A stretch of DNA of 64,000 nucleotides, from the NCBI GenBank assembly GCA_946807835.1, contig OX327683.1:31803001-31867000 (forward strand), in the 5' to 3' direction. A program made the position numbers and the translations under genes. Positions 36,830 to 48,745 of the stretch are shown here, piece after piece; position 1 is the first letter of the stretch, and every line of letters starts with the position of its first letter. Origin of the DNA: Ailanthus altissimus. Taxonomy: Eukaryota; Streptophyta; Magnoliopsida; Sapindales; Simaroubaceae. A model generated the notes under the pieces. The model made no database searches. It was not told the DNA's origin and saw only the letters and a list, made by a program, of their open reading frames with translations.

Positions 36830-37300
36830 CTGTCTGTATTCAGTATATGTGTTTGACATTCCTAGTAATTTGTTGAATTTTTTCGCATTTGCCTCTTTTT
36901 CATGGTGAAAATTGATGTTGAAGGGCAGGAAAAAGAAGTGATTTTGGAATTCCTGTTAACTATTCAGATACCAATTTGCTTCATTCATACATTATTTCTC
37001 ACTGTAGAATCAAATTATTATTTTTTATATTTTTTTTATCGAATAGAATCAAAGTAATTTTCATTTTCACTTATTTAGATGAAATTTTTGCTACCAAGAG
37101 AGAGGATAAATTCTTCAAAAGAATCTAGAACTAGCCACTCTTATACAGCTAAGAATTTCCAAATTTTCTCTATTGGATACTTTCGATGTTGTGAGGATGC
37201 AAAAATGACATCCATTCTGGTATGCTTTTTGTTGCTGCATTTTGATCATTATATTTGTTCCTATATCACAGGTAGGTTCATCCTCCATTATATTTCTTTC
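36830..37300 (+). repeat. Duplicated flank block, copy 2
   Basis: Matches 32,440-32,790. Its right part (37,110-37,310) also matches 38,215-38,370 ('CTAGAAC..GCCACTC.TATACAGCT', 'GGTTCATCCTCCATTATATTT'). Confidence 0.6.
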
Positions 37301-37329
37301 ATGATGAAATATAGTCTTGTATAATACTC

Positions 37330-38180
37330 TTCTGTGTGGTTACTTTGAATACAGTGAAAAGTAAAAGAAATTGAACTTCTTCGCAAAATTGCTAAGGGAA
37401 ATCTTGTCCCAGATGCAACTACATTTTCCATAGTGGGACAGGTGCTAGCCAGGGATGAAAGTTGTAGTAAATATTTGAATTTTCTTCCATCATTCTCTGT
37501 CCAAAAGCCAAGAGTAAGTTGATGGGATGAATCTTAAGTTATTAAGCTATAGGACAACCTGATTCAGATTAGAAAATGTTTGTGTAGGTACTTTTTACAA
37601 CTGCTGTTTATGGATGATGTTTGGTGATGCAGCTCATACTGTTGTAGTATTTAGTTTGTCATTATTACTTTAATTCTTTACTATAACAAATTTATTCTCA
37701 ATGTAGCGTAATGATAAATTCAATATATTTATTAAAAAAAAAGATACATTCAATAGTTGTTCTACTATATGGTGTGTCTCATTCTATGTATCTCTTCTGT
37801 TTCCTTTAACATTTTTATTTCTGAAGTTGTGAAATGGAGAATAGCTGTTCTTGTAGATGCTTACTCTTCAGCTTTTTCTTTTATGAATTTGTTCTTTATT
37901 TTCCTTTTTCAATATTATTCTAAATAAGAATTTTGGCTGCTGTGAAATGATTTATTCTGCCTGCTGCAAGGATTATATTAATATTTAGAACCTTTTATCA
38001 AATTGATCATCTTGGATTATGGAACTTATATTATATGATTTTAAAAAAAAAATGCAGGTGGAGTGGAATGCTTATAATTGAAATGAAGCATGAATTGATG
38101 CTCACTGTTGTAGTGACTTGGATTGAAGGCATGACCGGTATGGATATAAACAAATCCAGGTGAGCTCATGTTATTGCCAA
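37330..38180 (+). repeat. PPR 3' end and downstream flank, copy 2
   Basis: A second copy of 35,770-36,560, including the end of the PPR coding sequence and its downstream sequence. The rest of its PPR array is missing, so it is an orphan 3' end. Confidence 0.75.
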
Positions 38181-39900
38181 CTGAACAAGTGTGTCTGCAT
38201 ACGGAATGACCAGGTTTTCAATCTAGAACCGGCCACTCATATACAGCTCAGAATTTCCAAGTCCTCCTCCATTGGATATTTTGATGTTGTGAAGATGCAA
38301 AAACAACAACCATTTTGGTATGCATTTTAATCGTTATAATTGGGTTCATCCTCCATTATATTTGTTTCATGATGAAATGATAAAAGATCATCTTATTGTG
38401 GATTCACATTCACTTTGTGAATTAAGCATCTTTATATTATTCGATGTTTACTGATTCTTTGTTACTGTAGTTCTTGACCTTTTATGCTACTTACAAATTT
38501 AAAACAAAAGTCTTACAATAAGATGCATATTTTGGTTTCACTTGAAAAGGCTGCAAACTGATTGACAAGGGTTTTTCTTCTTATTGTTAATAATTAACTT
38601 TGTAGTTGCAATCCAATGATATGCATTCAACTCTTATCTACTGCACAAATCAATGCAAGTCATTTTTCTTCAAATATTTAGAAAGGAGAAAGATTGTAAA
38701 ATTGAATTGCATGCGTTATTATTAATTTTTTTTTATGGAATTTACTTTGTCGATTATAGACTGAAATTTTTATTAAATTGTTTTATAATTGATTTAACTA
38801 GTCTTCAAAAGCCAAAACTATTTCTATGTAATTTTATATTATTGAGAGTAAAAACGTTTTTATAATTTTAAGTCTTATAATTTTAGAGAAAACAAATCGA
38901 AAAGAAGGAAATTAATTGATGCCAAACATTATTGAGAGGAAAATTAATTGATGTCAAACATTATTGATAAAAGGTCTTCTTACGGGATTTCACAATATTA
39001 AAAGAAATGTAATGTTGTTAGAAGTCATAAAAATGATTTTTCATTTAGATTAAAATTTCTAATATTTTCATTTACAAAAATCAGTTATTACAAAAGAATC
39101 TGAAGAATAATTTTATATCTTCATTTTCCTAAATAAAGTCTCTTCATCTTTCAAAGATGAGAACAAACCACACTTCATATATTACTCAAAAGAAAAGAGA
39201 AAATGTATGGATAAAGTTAGGGTCTAGAATCACCCCTTTTATACATCGCATTCTTTCTTGTTTTATTTCGTCTTTGCCCTTTTCTTTCTAATACAAAAAG
39301 ATTATAAAGGTCATTCAAGTAATCTTTTATTTAAGTTAAAATAATAATAACAATAATGTCAAGAACTAAAAAAAAACCCACAAAAAGATTTTGTTGTTAT
39401 TAAAAAAGAAGAATAATGTTTTTTTGCTAAAATCTTTAGTTTTTTTATTACAAAATAATAAAAAATAATAATTTTTTTTACAAAATAAAAGAATAATAGT
39501 TTAGAGTAATTTTTTTATAAAAAAAATAGATAAAATTTTATCTTCTAATTTATATAATGAATAGATGGGTGGTTGGATTAAACTTGGGCCTTAGACATAA
39601 TATAATCAACTAATAGTATCTTGAGTGTAACTCGATTGATTATAAATGTGTTTTGGATTGGTGGCCACTCAAGTTTAAATAAAAATAAAGAGTAAAAATT
39701 AGTGTTTAGTAAATGAGATTTCTCATCTCCATCTAAATTCTAAAGTATTATTTAAAAAAAAAAAAGAAGATAATCGACCGAATCCAATATTGCGTCAGTT
39801 GATAACTACTAGCTTCTCCTAAAAGGGCAAACTTGCTTAAAACCTCTGCTTTAATCTCCCAGATTCTCTCTTAAACTTGATAAAACCCCTCAAAATAATT
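38181..39900. other. Non-coding debris and AT-rich spacer
   Basis: Starts with a third copy of part of the flank block (38,215-38,370). From 38,400 on it is AT-rich with no supported gene. Confidence 0.55.
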
Positions 39901-39904
39901 AATG

Positions 39905-40290
39905 GAAAGGGTGAATATGGTGTTATCTATAAGCCCAATAATATTGTTTGTTATGTACTACGATCCATGGTTTGTCTAAGTATGAGTTTGTTAAGAAAAC
40001 AAAAGAATTATTTAATGATATGAAGAGTAGTAGAATCAAACCGGATGAGGTTATTTATACTTCTTTAATTTGTGGTCTTTGTCGTACTGGTGGTTGTGAG
40101 GAGGAGGGAAAGCATTTGCTTAATATTATGGTGGATCGAGATTTACAGCCTTAAATATGCTTTGGGAAATGGGAAAAATGGTGGAAGTGAATGGATTGTC
40201 AGAATAGATGCTGTAAAGAGGTGTGGGTCAAGATTTGCTCCCATAATTCCTTGTCCAAGGATAAAGAGTAAGTTTGACATGATGAATTTA
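39905..40290 (+). pseudogene. PPR fragment (about two repeats)
   Basis: The open piece 39,948-40,154 has E-L-F-N-D-M-K-S-S-R-I-K-P-D-E-V-I-Y-T-S-L-I-C-G-L-C-R-T-G-G, a clear restorer-like PPR repeat, then a stop. Out-of-frame remnants follow ('CCTTGTCCAAGGATAAAGAGTAAGTTTGA', compare the ends at 35,937 and 37,500). Downstream sequence to about 40,720 is related to the other two PPR 3' flanks. It is the remnant of a third gene copy. Confidence 0.8.
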
Positions 40291-41032
40291 TAATTAGTAA
40301 GTTCATTTGGAATTCATTTAAATTAAAAAAAGAAAATTGTGAGGGCTTGTTGCTTATTCATGGCAATATTTACAGGTGTTTTATTGACCCTGCTCACATT
40401 ACTGAAATAGTTAGTCCTCAGCATAGTAAAATTCATTGTAGAAGAACCTAATTATTAGATTCAAAATGTCTTTCTAGTAAGGTTTCTATTTCTCTTACTT
40501 TTTGCCTTGTGTTTTGAGAGTTACGAAATAGGAGAACAGTTGTTGATGCAAATGCTAATAGCGTGTTCGGATATGATTTTCTTTATTATTAACTTGTGCT
40601 CCATCTGCAACATGTGATTTCATTCTCTGAGCTGCAAATTGGATACACGTCTGAACTTTTTATTAAAATAAACGTTTTTAACATATTGAACTTCTAATCG
40701 GTGATTTGAGAAAACCATGTGCAATGTAAATACTTGAAATGAAGCATCATTGACTTCTAATTTGAGGTACTACAGGCATGGTAATAGACAATTGAATTTG
40801 AGGCTGAGCAGTGAGCACTTGTGAGCAGTGTGTGCAAGCTGGATTACCAGTTTTTAAAATCAGCTGTCATCTTTCTACTACCAGTAGTGCTCAAATGTCA
40901 AATGTCAAATGTTATGGCTTTTGGCAAGCACACCCCTGTTTGTTTTGTTAACAGACCCATCACTTCAAAATTTATCCAATAATTGCAACTTTGTCACTTT
41001 ATTTGCACTTGAAATATTTCTTTTGTTGCTAG
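40291..41032. other. PPR 3' flank copy 3 and spacer
   Basis: Up to about 40,720 it is degraded sequence related to 36,040-36,560. After that there is nothing recognisable up to a TTGCTAG that could act as a splice acceptor at 41,032. Confidence 0.5.
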
Positions 41033-41179
41033 GGAGTTTGCCACATATATTTATGCGATGAATATGCATGCACTGCTGCTTTTATGTTGCTGCTAGAGGC
41101 ATCTTTGGCCATGCCAGAAGGTATTGTTATTTGCTTTCGCCCGTTTCCCTGTTTGGTGATGAAAATCTACTATGAGGAG

Positions 41180-41649
41180 AGAAAGAGTTTGAGTTTCTTA
41201 AACTTTAAGAAGTTTTCCTAAGAAAATGAATAGAAACAGAAGAAAGCTTTAACCAAACAGAAAAGTGAAGAAAAACTAGAATCTTCAGAATTGTATTTTG
41301 AATGTTTCTAGATCATCATTTTGAGAGTATACATGTGTTTTATATAGTAATTCAGTTATGCTAGACGACAAAAATTAATTACAAATAATGAATAATGGTG
41401 GGAAATTTCTGTAACAAACTAAAACTAATTCTTAACAAACTCTGTTAAATTACTGCTCCACATCAGCATACGTTTTGGATTCTTTGGCTTGCTGCTTCAA
41501 TTGATTTCTGCTTCCTCATTGATTCTTCAAATGTTAGTGCTGTATTGGATGATTGCTGCTGCTTCTTACATGTCTGCATTTCACTGGATATCTGTTGTTG
41601 TTTCAGTAGAGCTAAATGGAGCTGACAACATTCTGAGCTCTTCTTCTCA
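41180..41649 (-). repeat. Copia 3' LTR
   Basis: In element orientation it starts TGAGAAGAAGAGCTC and ends AAACTCTTTCT, so it lacks the usual terminal CA. It is preceded by the purine tract CTTGAGGGGGGA. Confidence 0.92.
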
Positions 41650-42401
41650 TCCCCCCTCAAGTTCAACTGTCTTGGAGTAACATTGAGCTTGCACGCTAAG
41701 TCTTTAAACCTTGAGATAGATAAAGCTTTAGTGAATATATCTGCTACCTGACTTGCAGTAGGGATATATCTGATATCAACCTCATTATTCAACACTTTGT
41801 CTCTTACAAAATGCACATCAATTTTAATGTGTTTAGTTTTGCCATGGAAGATTGAATTAGCAGCAAGTGAAGCGGCTCCTTGATTATCACACCAAATCAC
41901 AGGAGTTGTTGATATCTTTACATACAATTCAGAAAATAAGGACTGCAACTAAGCTATTTCAGCAGCTACTTGAGACAGAGCCCTGTATTCTGATTCTGTA
42001 CTTGACCTAGTTATCACTCTTTGTTTCTTTGAGCTCCAAGAGATTAAATTCCCAGCAAAGTAAACACAGTATCCTCCAAAAGATCTCCTGTCATCTATGT
42101 CACATGCCCAATCAGCATCAGTAAAGGCCACCAAATTCAGAGTTTTCCCTGGTCTGAACATCAAACCATGTTCTTTTATACCTTGCAAGAACCTGAGTAT
42201 CCTTTTGTAGCACTGCCAATATTGTTTAGAGGGTAAGGACAGGAACTGGCTCAGCTTATTCACTTCAAAGGAAATTTCTAGTCTTGTAAAGGGTTACATA
42301 TTGTAAGGCCCCTATGACATTTCTATACAAGGATGCATCTTCAAACTTTTCTTCTTCTGTTTTAGACAGTTTGAGCCCTGTATAGGAGTGGGACAGTTGC
42401 C
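41650..42401 (-). pseudogene. Copia RNase H domain (C-terminal end of pol)
   Basis: D-A-D-W-A-C-D-I-D-D-R-R-S and S-S-T-E-S-E-Y-R-A-L (41,960-42,115), then W-C-D-N-Q-G-A and K-H-I-K-I-D-V-H-F-V-R (41,790-41,900), all typical of copia RNase H. A stop at 41,949-41,951 interrupts it, and the frame is cut at 42,401 by the inserted gypsy LTR. Confidence 0.87.
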
Positions 42402-43949
42402 TGCACTGTAATACACGTGTATTATATATATAAAGCTTAGTGTAAAAAAAAAAAAAAAAAAAAAGAAAAGAGAGAGAGAAGAGGTTAAAGCGGTGGCCGC
42501 CGTATATATATTAAACATATTGTGTGTTTTTTGGGTTAAGAAGAAGAAAAGTGAAAACAGAGAAAGAAAGAAAGAAGAGAAAGCCGAGAGGAAGAAAAGA
42601 GAAAAGAAAAGAAAGAAGAAAAAGAAAAGAAGAAGAAAAGAAAGAAGAAAAAGAAAAGAAGAAGAAAAGGAAAAAGAAAGGAAAGGGAAAGGAAGAGACG
42701 GGAAGGAAAAAGAGAAAGAAAAAGAAAAAAGAAGGAAAAGAAAAGAAAAAGAAAGAAAAAAGGAAATTTTAGGAAATTAGTTGGGTAGTCAGAATTATAC
42801 CCAGTGGTTTAGCGGGTAATAGTTTTACGATATTAGACTATTTAGATTTTATTAGTTATAATACATATCGGTACTAATTATGTATTTTTACACCCTATGA
42901 TATAGGAGGTGTGCCGATAGCGGGTAGATCTCAGAATCCAGACCCAGCTCAGGATTAGCGCACTTTTGTGAGTGGATAACCATATATATTTTATATGTTT
43001 TCAATACAGCCAATTATGATTTAATTGCGCGTTATTAGATTTAATTATGATTTATTTTAGACAGAAAAATATTTATACTATTTAGTAGATTCAGAAATAT
43101 TTTAGAATTTATTATAGTACAGTTTATAATTATGTTCAGTACAGAAATAATTATTTCAGAATAATTATGGTCACAATATTATATTGTAGTAGTTTTTGAA
43201 CCACCATATGCGTACCCTCCCCTTTAATGTAGTTGCTCTGCGCATGCGTTAGACCAGTTTAGTTTGCTCTGCCCGAGCGATGTAACATTCCGCCGGGTTA
43301 GACCAGCTTAGATCCCCCGCTCTGCCTGTGCGTGAGTTACTCCGTCAGGTTAGACCAGATTTTCCCTGGGTACAAGTTTGGTGTGGTTTTCAGTATATAT
43401 ATGTAGTACATGTTTCCAGAGTTATGTTACATATATTCAGCTTGATAATAGATTTTATGATAGTTTGCGCTTTCAGATTTTCAGATTCCAGTATTATGTC
43501 ATGATTTTAATTTCAGCACAGATTTTATGACAGTTCATATTTTCAGTACAAGTTTATTGATTACTCAGTATACAGTTTTATGATTATTTTATCATACAGA
43601 TTTATACGTGTACAATACATATAAAGTATATGATATTTTCAGATTATGTCCACTCACTGAGCCACAAGCTCACCATTTTTCCTATTTTCCCTATTTTTCC
43701 CCAGGTTGTCACAGGAATTTGTGCAGTGTGATACAGTCATCACATTTTGAGGTTGGGCCAATGTGCATAGCTACATAAGTGTCTTAGTCTGTGTATTTGT
43801 ATATGTTTTTATATATTGGATGTACACTTTTTGTTGAGGCAGGTAGCCTCATTGTATCATATGTATGAGTAAAGAGTATGTTAGTCACATGTCATCGCAG
43901 GATCTGCCTCGATTCTCGAAGAGGGCTCGGGTCGGGTCCTATCATGCAC
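42402..43949 (+). mobile_element. Solo LTR of the gypsy family, inside copia pol
   Basis: LTR 42,407-43,944 (1,538 bp) begins TGTAATAC and ends CCTATCA, exactly as in the element at 17,817-25,731, but in the opposite genomic orientation. The 5-bp duplication TGCAC is perfect (42,402-42,406; 43,945-43,949). No internal sequence remains, as after recombination between two LTRs. A homopurine-rich tract lies at 42,540-42,775; the Lys/Arg/Glu-rich frames read through it are not genes. Confidence 0.95.
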
Positions 43950-45036
43950 TATACATGTTGGTCTTCTTTAAGAGATCAACAATGTACTTGGTTTGGGAGA
44001 TGTGTAAATTATCTCATAGTTTTGTCACTTCAATTCCTAAGAAATAGTTCAACTCCCCTAACTCTTTTAAAGCAAACCCTTTGTGAAGTTGATCGATTAC
44101 TTTTTGAACTTCAGTATCATTATCTCCTGTGATTATGATATCATCAACATACACTAACACAATAATGATTCCTGAACCATGCTTCTTCACAAATGCTGAT
44201 GAATCTGATTTTGTATTTATGAAACCCCAACAAACTAAAGCTGATCTCAGTTTTTCATACCAAGCCCTAGGGGCTTGTTTGAGTCCATATAAGGCTTTCT
44301 ATAATCGACATACAAACCTTTCCTTCCCTTTAACAATAAACCCCTCAGGTTATTCCATATACACAGTCTCAAGTAAGTCTCCATTAAGAAATGCATTGTT
44401 AACATCAATTTGCCTCAGCTTCTACCCATTTGTCACTGCAAGACTCAGTATTACTCTGACTGTGCTAGCCTTGACCACAGGACTAAATGTTTCTGTGAAA
44501 TATATCCCAGGTGTTTGTTCATAGCCCTTAGCCATAAGTCTGGCTTTGTATCTTGCCCCACTGCCATCAGAGTTTCTTTTCACCTTAAAAATCCATTTGT
44601 TTCTAATAATTTTGTACTCAGGATCTGGTGGCACTAGCTTCCATGTCTTATTCCTTATCAGGGCTTGATATTCATCATGCATTGCATTTCTCCATTGAGA
44701 TAATTGTAGTGCTTCTGGAACTGTTTCTGGTGTATGGTTAGGGTTACCTTCAATTTGAGTAAGTAAGATCTTAGGCTTATAAATTCCAGCCTTTGATCTA
44801 GTAGTCATGGTATGAAAGTTTATAGTCTGATCAGGAGCTGGTACTGCACTCTGCAAGGTTGTTTCTGAAAATCTTGTTTCAGGATCTACTGTTTTAGGTT
44901 CAGTGGTTGTATCTAAGGATTGCTGTATTATTGTCTGAGGCTGTTCTGATAAGGGAATAGTAGGACTGATATTTGTGTTATTTGATACCTGGTTAGGCTC
45001 ATTAGGAACTGCTAGATGTGAACTGTTATCAGACCT
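43950..45036 (-). pseudogene. Copia reverse transcriptase (broken)
   Basis: W-R-N-A-M-H-D-E-Y-Q-A-L, W-I-F-K-V-K-R-N, A-R-L-M-A-K-G-Y-E-Q and F-S-P-V-V-K at 44,480-44,700; the catalytic Y-V-D-D is at about 44,140-44,150. A stop precedes L-R-Q-I-D-type sequence near 44,422 and more follow. The domain is cut at 43,950 by the solo LTR, continuing on its far side at 42,401. Confidence 0.87.
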
Positions 45037-46249
45037 TTAAATATATGGTGTTACAGAATTATAGGGAAACAAGATTGACTGATTGGTACAAGAACATTGA
45101 TGAGTATTGTTGTTAACAGAGGATTCAGCATCTGAATCAGTAAAAGACTTATCAGACAAGAAGGGAAAATCAGATTCATCAAACACAATATGTCTAGCCA
45201 CATAAAATTTTCCCTTGGAAATCATACACTGATATCCCTTATGCTGACTACTGTATCCCATAAAAGGTGCATTTTTCAGTATGAAAGTCTAGTTTGTATT
45301 TATTCAAATGTCTTAGGTAAGGATAACAGAAGCAACCAAACACTTCCAAGAATGTGTAGTCTGCTTTTCTATGAAAAAGAAGCTCAAAAGGTGTTTTGTT
45401 GCTAAGAGTTTTTAAAGGTAATCTATTTATTAGAAACACTGCTGTATTGAAAGCATACCACCAAAATTTCAATGGCATACCACTGTGAAAGAGCAATGCT
45501 AGACCAGTTTCTACCATATGTCTGTGCTTTCTTTCTATCCTTCCATTTTGGTGATGTATATAGGGACAAGAGAATATGTGTATCACTCATTTTTCTGCTA
45601 AATGTTTTCCTAGACTTATAAATTCTCCACCATGGTCTGATTGCAGTATTTTTATTCTTTTATCTAGTAATATTTCAATGTGGAGTTGGAAGACTTTAAA
45701 GGTTTCTAGGACTTGTGATTTTTTCTGCAGAGGAAATATCCAAGTAAATCTAGTGTAGTCATCTACTAGACACAAGTAATATTTGTAATTGTTACCTGAT
45801 TCCACATTGGCAGGACCCCTAAACATCAGCATGTATGACTTTTAAGGGTTGTGAAGTTTTTGTTTTAGGCATATTAAAGTGCAACTTGTGATTTTTGCCA
45901 TGCTGACGGAAGAACAAACAACTGATGACAAATTTTTATTCATTGAGATATGCATATTACAGTTTGCAAGTATACATTTCAGAGCTTTATGATTTGGATG
46001 ACCAAATCTTTTATGCAATACATCAAAGGTATTGAGAGTTTTACTATTTACAGAGACAGATGTGCTGAAAACATCAGGTCTTATCGACACTGATTTATTT
46101 ATTCTACAATCAGCAAACAATGACATTTTTGAATGAGACATAGAAGACAGAGATTGATTAGCCTGAATGGAAAGAGCAGCACTTTGAGTTGTGTATTTTT
46201 CAGCTGGTTTTGAGGTAATTAACTGATAGAGTCCACCTCTAGCAATTCC
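45037..46249 (-). pseudogene. Copia integrase region (broken)
   Basis: The gag-pre-integrase zinc motif is in 45,842-46,141 (H-K-R-F-G-H-P-N-H ... C). The core has V-D-D-Y-T-R-F-T-W and Q-S-D-H-G-G-E-F carrying catalytic Asp residues (45,600-45,830), and the catalytic Glu region is in Q-N-G-R-I-E-R-K-H (about 45,545). The C-terminal part includes F-E-L-L-F-H-R-K and V-F-G-C-F-C-Y-P. Stops fall at 46,250, 45,842 and 45,587, and one frame change near 45,250. Confidence 0.87.
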
Positions 46250-46557
46250 TTAAAGAAGAACATTCTCCTTCACATCCTTAACAAGACACAGGTGTTTATT
46301 AAACTCAATAATCAGGTTATAATCATGAGCAAGTTTTGAAATGCTTATTAAATTCTTGGTAATTCCAGGCACAAACAATACTTGTTTTAATTCAAGTTTT
46401 TGAGATGTCAAGGTTTGCAGTATGCATGTACCAGTACTGAGAATTTTAAGACCATTACCATTTCCAATAGTGATAAAATCATTACCTCTGTATTCAGACC
46501 TTGTTGCTAAGTTACCACTGTTGTTAGTGACATGGTTAGTGGCTCCACTATCCATGT
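46250..46557 (-). pseudogene. Copia aspartic protease, interrupted at its active site
   Basis: M-D-S-G-A-T-N-H-V-T at 46,526-46,555 is the copia protease active site. The family X LTR is inserted immediately upstream (46,558), separating it from the gag part at 48,741 onward. The domain continues to T-K-N-L-I-S-I-S-K-L and ends in a stop at 46,250-46,252. Confidence 0.87.
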
Positions 46558-48745
46558 TGTTGGGTTATGGGGGGCGTTTACTTAAGGTGCTTGCATGTGG
46601 GTTTGTGTTCATCATACAAACAATATACATATCTCATACATACATGTGCACAGCGGAAGATTGAATACAATGAACACAGAAAATAACATTTGATTAAACT
46701 GAAAATTCGAGATTGAGAAAATCACCAATGAAGCCTTTGGATTAATTTTCTTTGAAGTCCACCATGAAATGAATCTTTGATCAATTCTAGCAATCAACAA
46801 GGGTGGGTTTGATTGTCTAGAATGGCAGCATCTTAATCCAGCATTTATGTTTAACTCTTAAACATTTTACAAAGTTAAACCATTTAACTTAATTAAATTT
46901 GTTTTTCCTTTATTCAACTCTTGAATAAATAAAACAAATCTTGTTTTTAGTTATTACATTTAGTAACCATTAATTCAATTTGTTTTGTTGTTCTAACATT
47001 TAAAACACAAAACAAACAATTTCAATTTCTCAAATTGAATTAGCTCCCAAAATGCAAAACCTAAAAAACTAAATCAATTTATTTATTTTCAATTTCATTT
47101 CACTTTATATACAAATGCATTAATTCCAAACTAATTTGAATTTCATTTGCATTTCATTTGGCTTAACCTAACCTTAGTTAACATTTAACCTTAGTTAGAT
47201 TATTTTAACTTAACCTTTAAGTTAATAAATATTTAATTAATTTAACCATAGTTAACTAACTTAACCATGGTTAGGTTAACCTTTACTTAACCTTTAAGTA
47301 AGGTTAACTTAATTAACTATATGATTAACCTTTAATCATAGTTAATTAAATTATTTATTTAACAATTAAATAAATAAATATTTATTCTTATTATTTAACA
47401 ATTAAATAATCATAAAGTGAAATTACTATTATATCCTTACTCGGTTACCAAGTTAACCTAAAGTGGGTCCCACCAATTTAACCACATACTTTAGTTAACG
47501 TAACCTTAGTAATTGCTGAATTATACTGTATTGAACAATTCAATACGGTACACTGCCCAAGTGCTCAAAGAGTACATTTCATATTGGGACTCTCTAGGTC
47601 TACACCCGATTTGTCAAATGGAACTGTTCCATTAATCCGTAATCGATGCCCCACGCACACGTTACGAATATTACAAATCAGCGTGTCAGACCATACAAGT
47701 TGAGGTCATAACGTATACGTATAATCCTTCCATCATTTATATCCTGGATGTGCGGGGATATAGATCAACACCGTCAAATCCCCATTTGCTCATCCATAAA
47801 CTTATCTCCAGATTCGTATCTCGATAAACAATATACGCAAACACTTTTGCTATATTGTTTAACCCTATGGGAAACTCTTTTCTCGGGTTTATGCTTGTGG
47901 CCACAAGACTTTATGAAATACAATCTCAGAGCATCGGATATACAACTTACCTACGTAAGCTGACGGATCCCGTATCTACGCACACCGGACTCCATGAGCA
48001 TCGGACCATACCCAGCGACACATAGCGGTCAGACCATGAAAGGTCTCTGACATATGTGGAACCAAAGCATGATGGATCACTCACAAGACCACCGTGGCGC
48101 TCAAGTCAAAGGACCACGAATACTACTCAACTCGAGATGACCTTCCTTTGACGGTGTCATAGGATATCTATTGGGGTCCTCATAAGTCTGTTCAGTATCC
48201 AGTCTTGACTGGATACCCGCATGCCTATACAAGCTCTAAGCTCATGGTCAGCTAAGAACAACCATCTGAACCAGTCAGATATAAACATACACTAATCTAT
48301 ATAAAGTGAATCACCGATAGACCCGCATTAGTGATTATAGATCAGGAACATTATCTTTGAGACATACTTACATAATGATATTTCTTAACACCTATTGCAA
48401 CTCTTTGCAACTATATCATTACAAGTATACTCTCAGGTCTTTGCCCCATTATAGACAAGGTTCTAACTCTTTAGACTTCGCTGACTGTTATAACCTGCTA
48501 ACTCTTAACAGTGCTAACTCGTAGCATTTATAACTCTCAGCTTTGCTAACTATTAGTTCTGATCTAAACTCCTTTAGATCAGATCCGAACTCTTTCAGAT
48601 CAAACAATGTCTATAATGTTACAAGCATTCTACCATATTAATATGATATTAACAATCTTTATTCGAAATGTTTATTGTATAAATATTAACAATTAATATT
48701 CATACAATATTGGAATGGCACGTGAGCACCAGCTCCAACACATGT
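46553..48745 (+). mobile_element. Family X LTR, complete solo copy in copia protease
   Basis: 46,558-48,740 (2,183 bp) begins TGTTGG and ends CCAACA, flanked by a perfect CATGT duplication (46,553-46,557; 48,741-48,745). There is no open frame with element domains, so it is a solo LTR or a non-coding element. The right half is shared with 5,740-6,375 and 7,350-8,475. The left part includes a TTAACC/GGTTAA-rich tract (47,150-47,420). Strand is assigned arbitrarily. Confidence 0.88.

Noticed and set aside
42493..42780. Lys/Arg/Glu-rich frames
   Set aside because: They are readings of the homopurine tract of the gypsy LTR. The same tract on the other strand gives the frame at 25,404-25,652.
47150..47420. 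Interstitial telomere repeat
   Set aside because: The words are TTAACC/GGTTAA in mixed order and orientation, not the plant TTTAGGG array.
46558..48740. A gene-bearing transposon inside copia
   Set aside because: No open frame of useful length or known domain; TG...CA ends and a 5-bp duplication fit a solo LTR.
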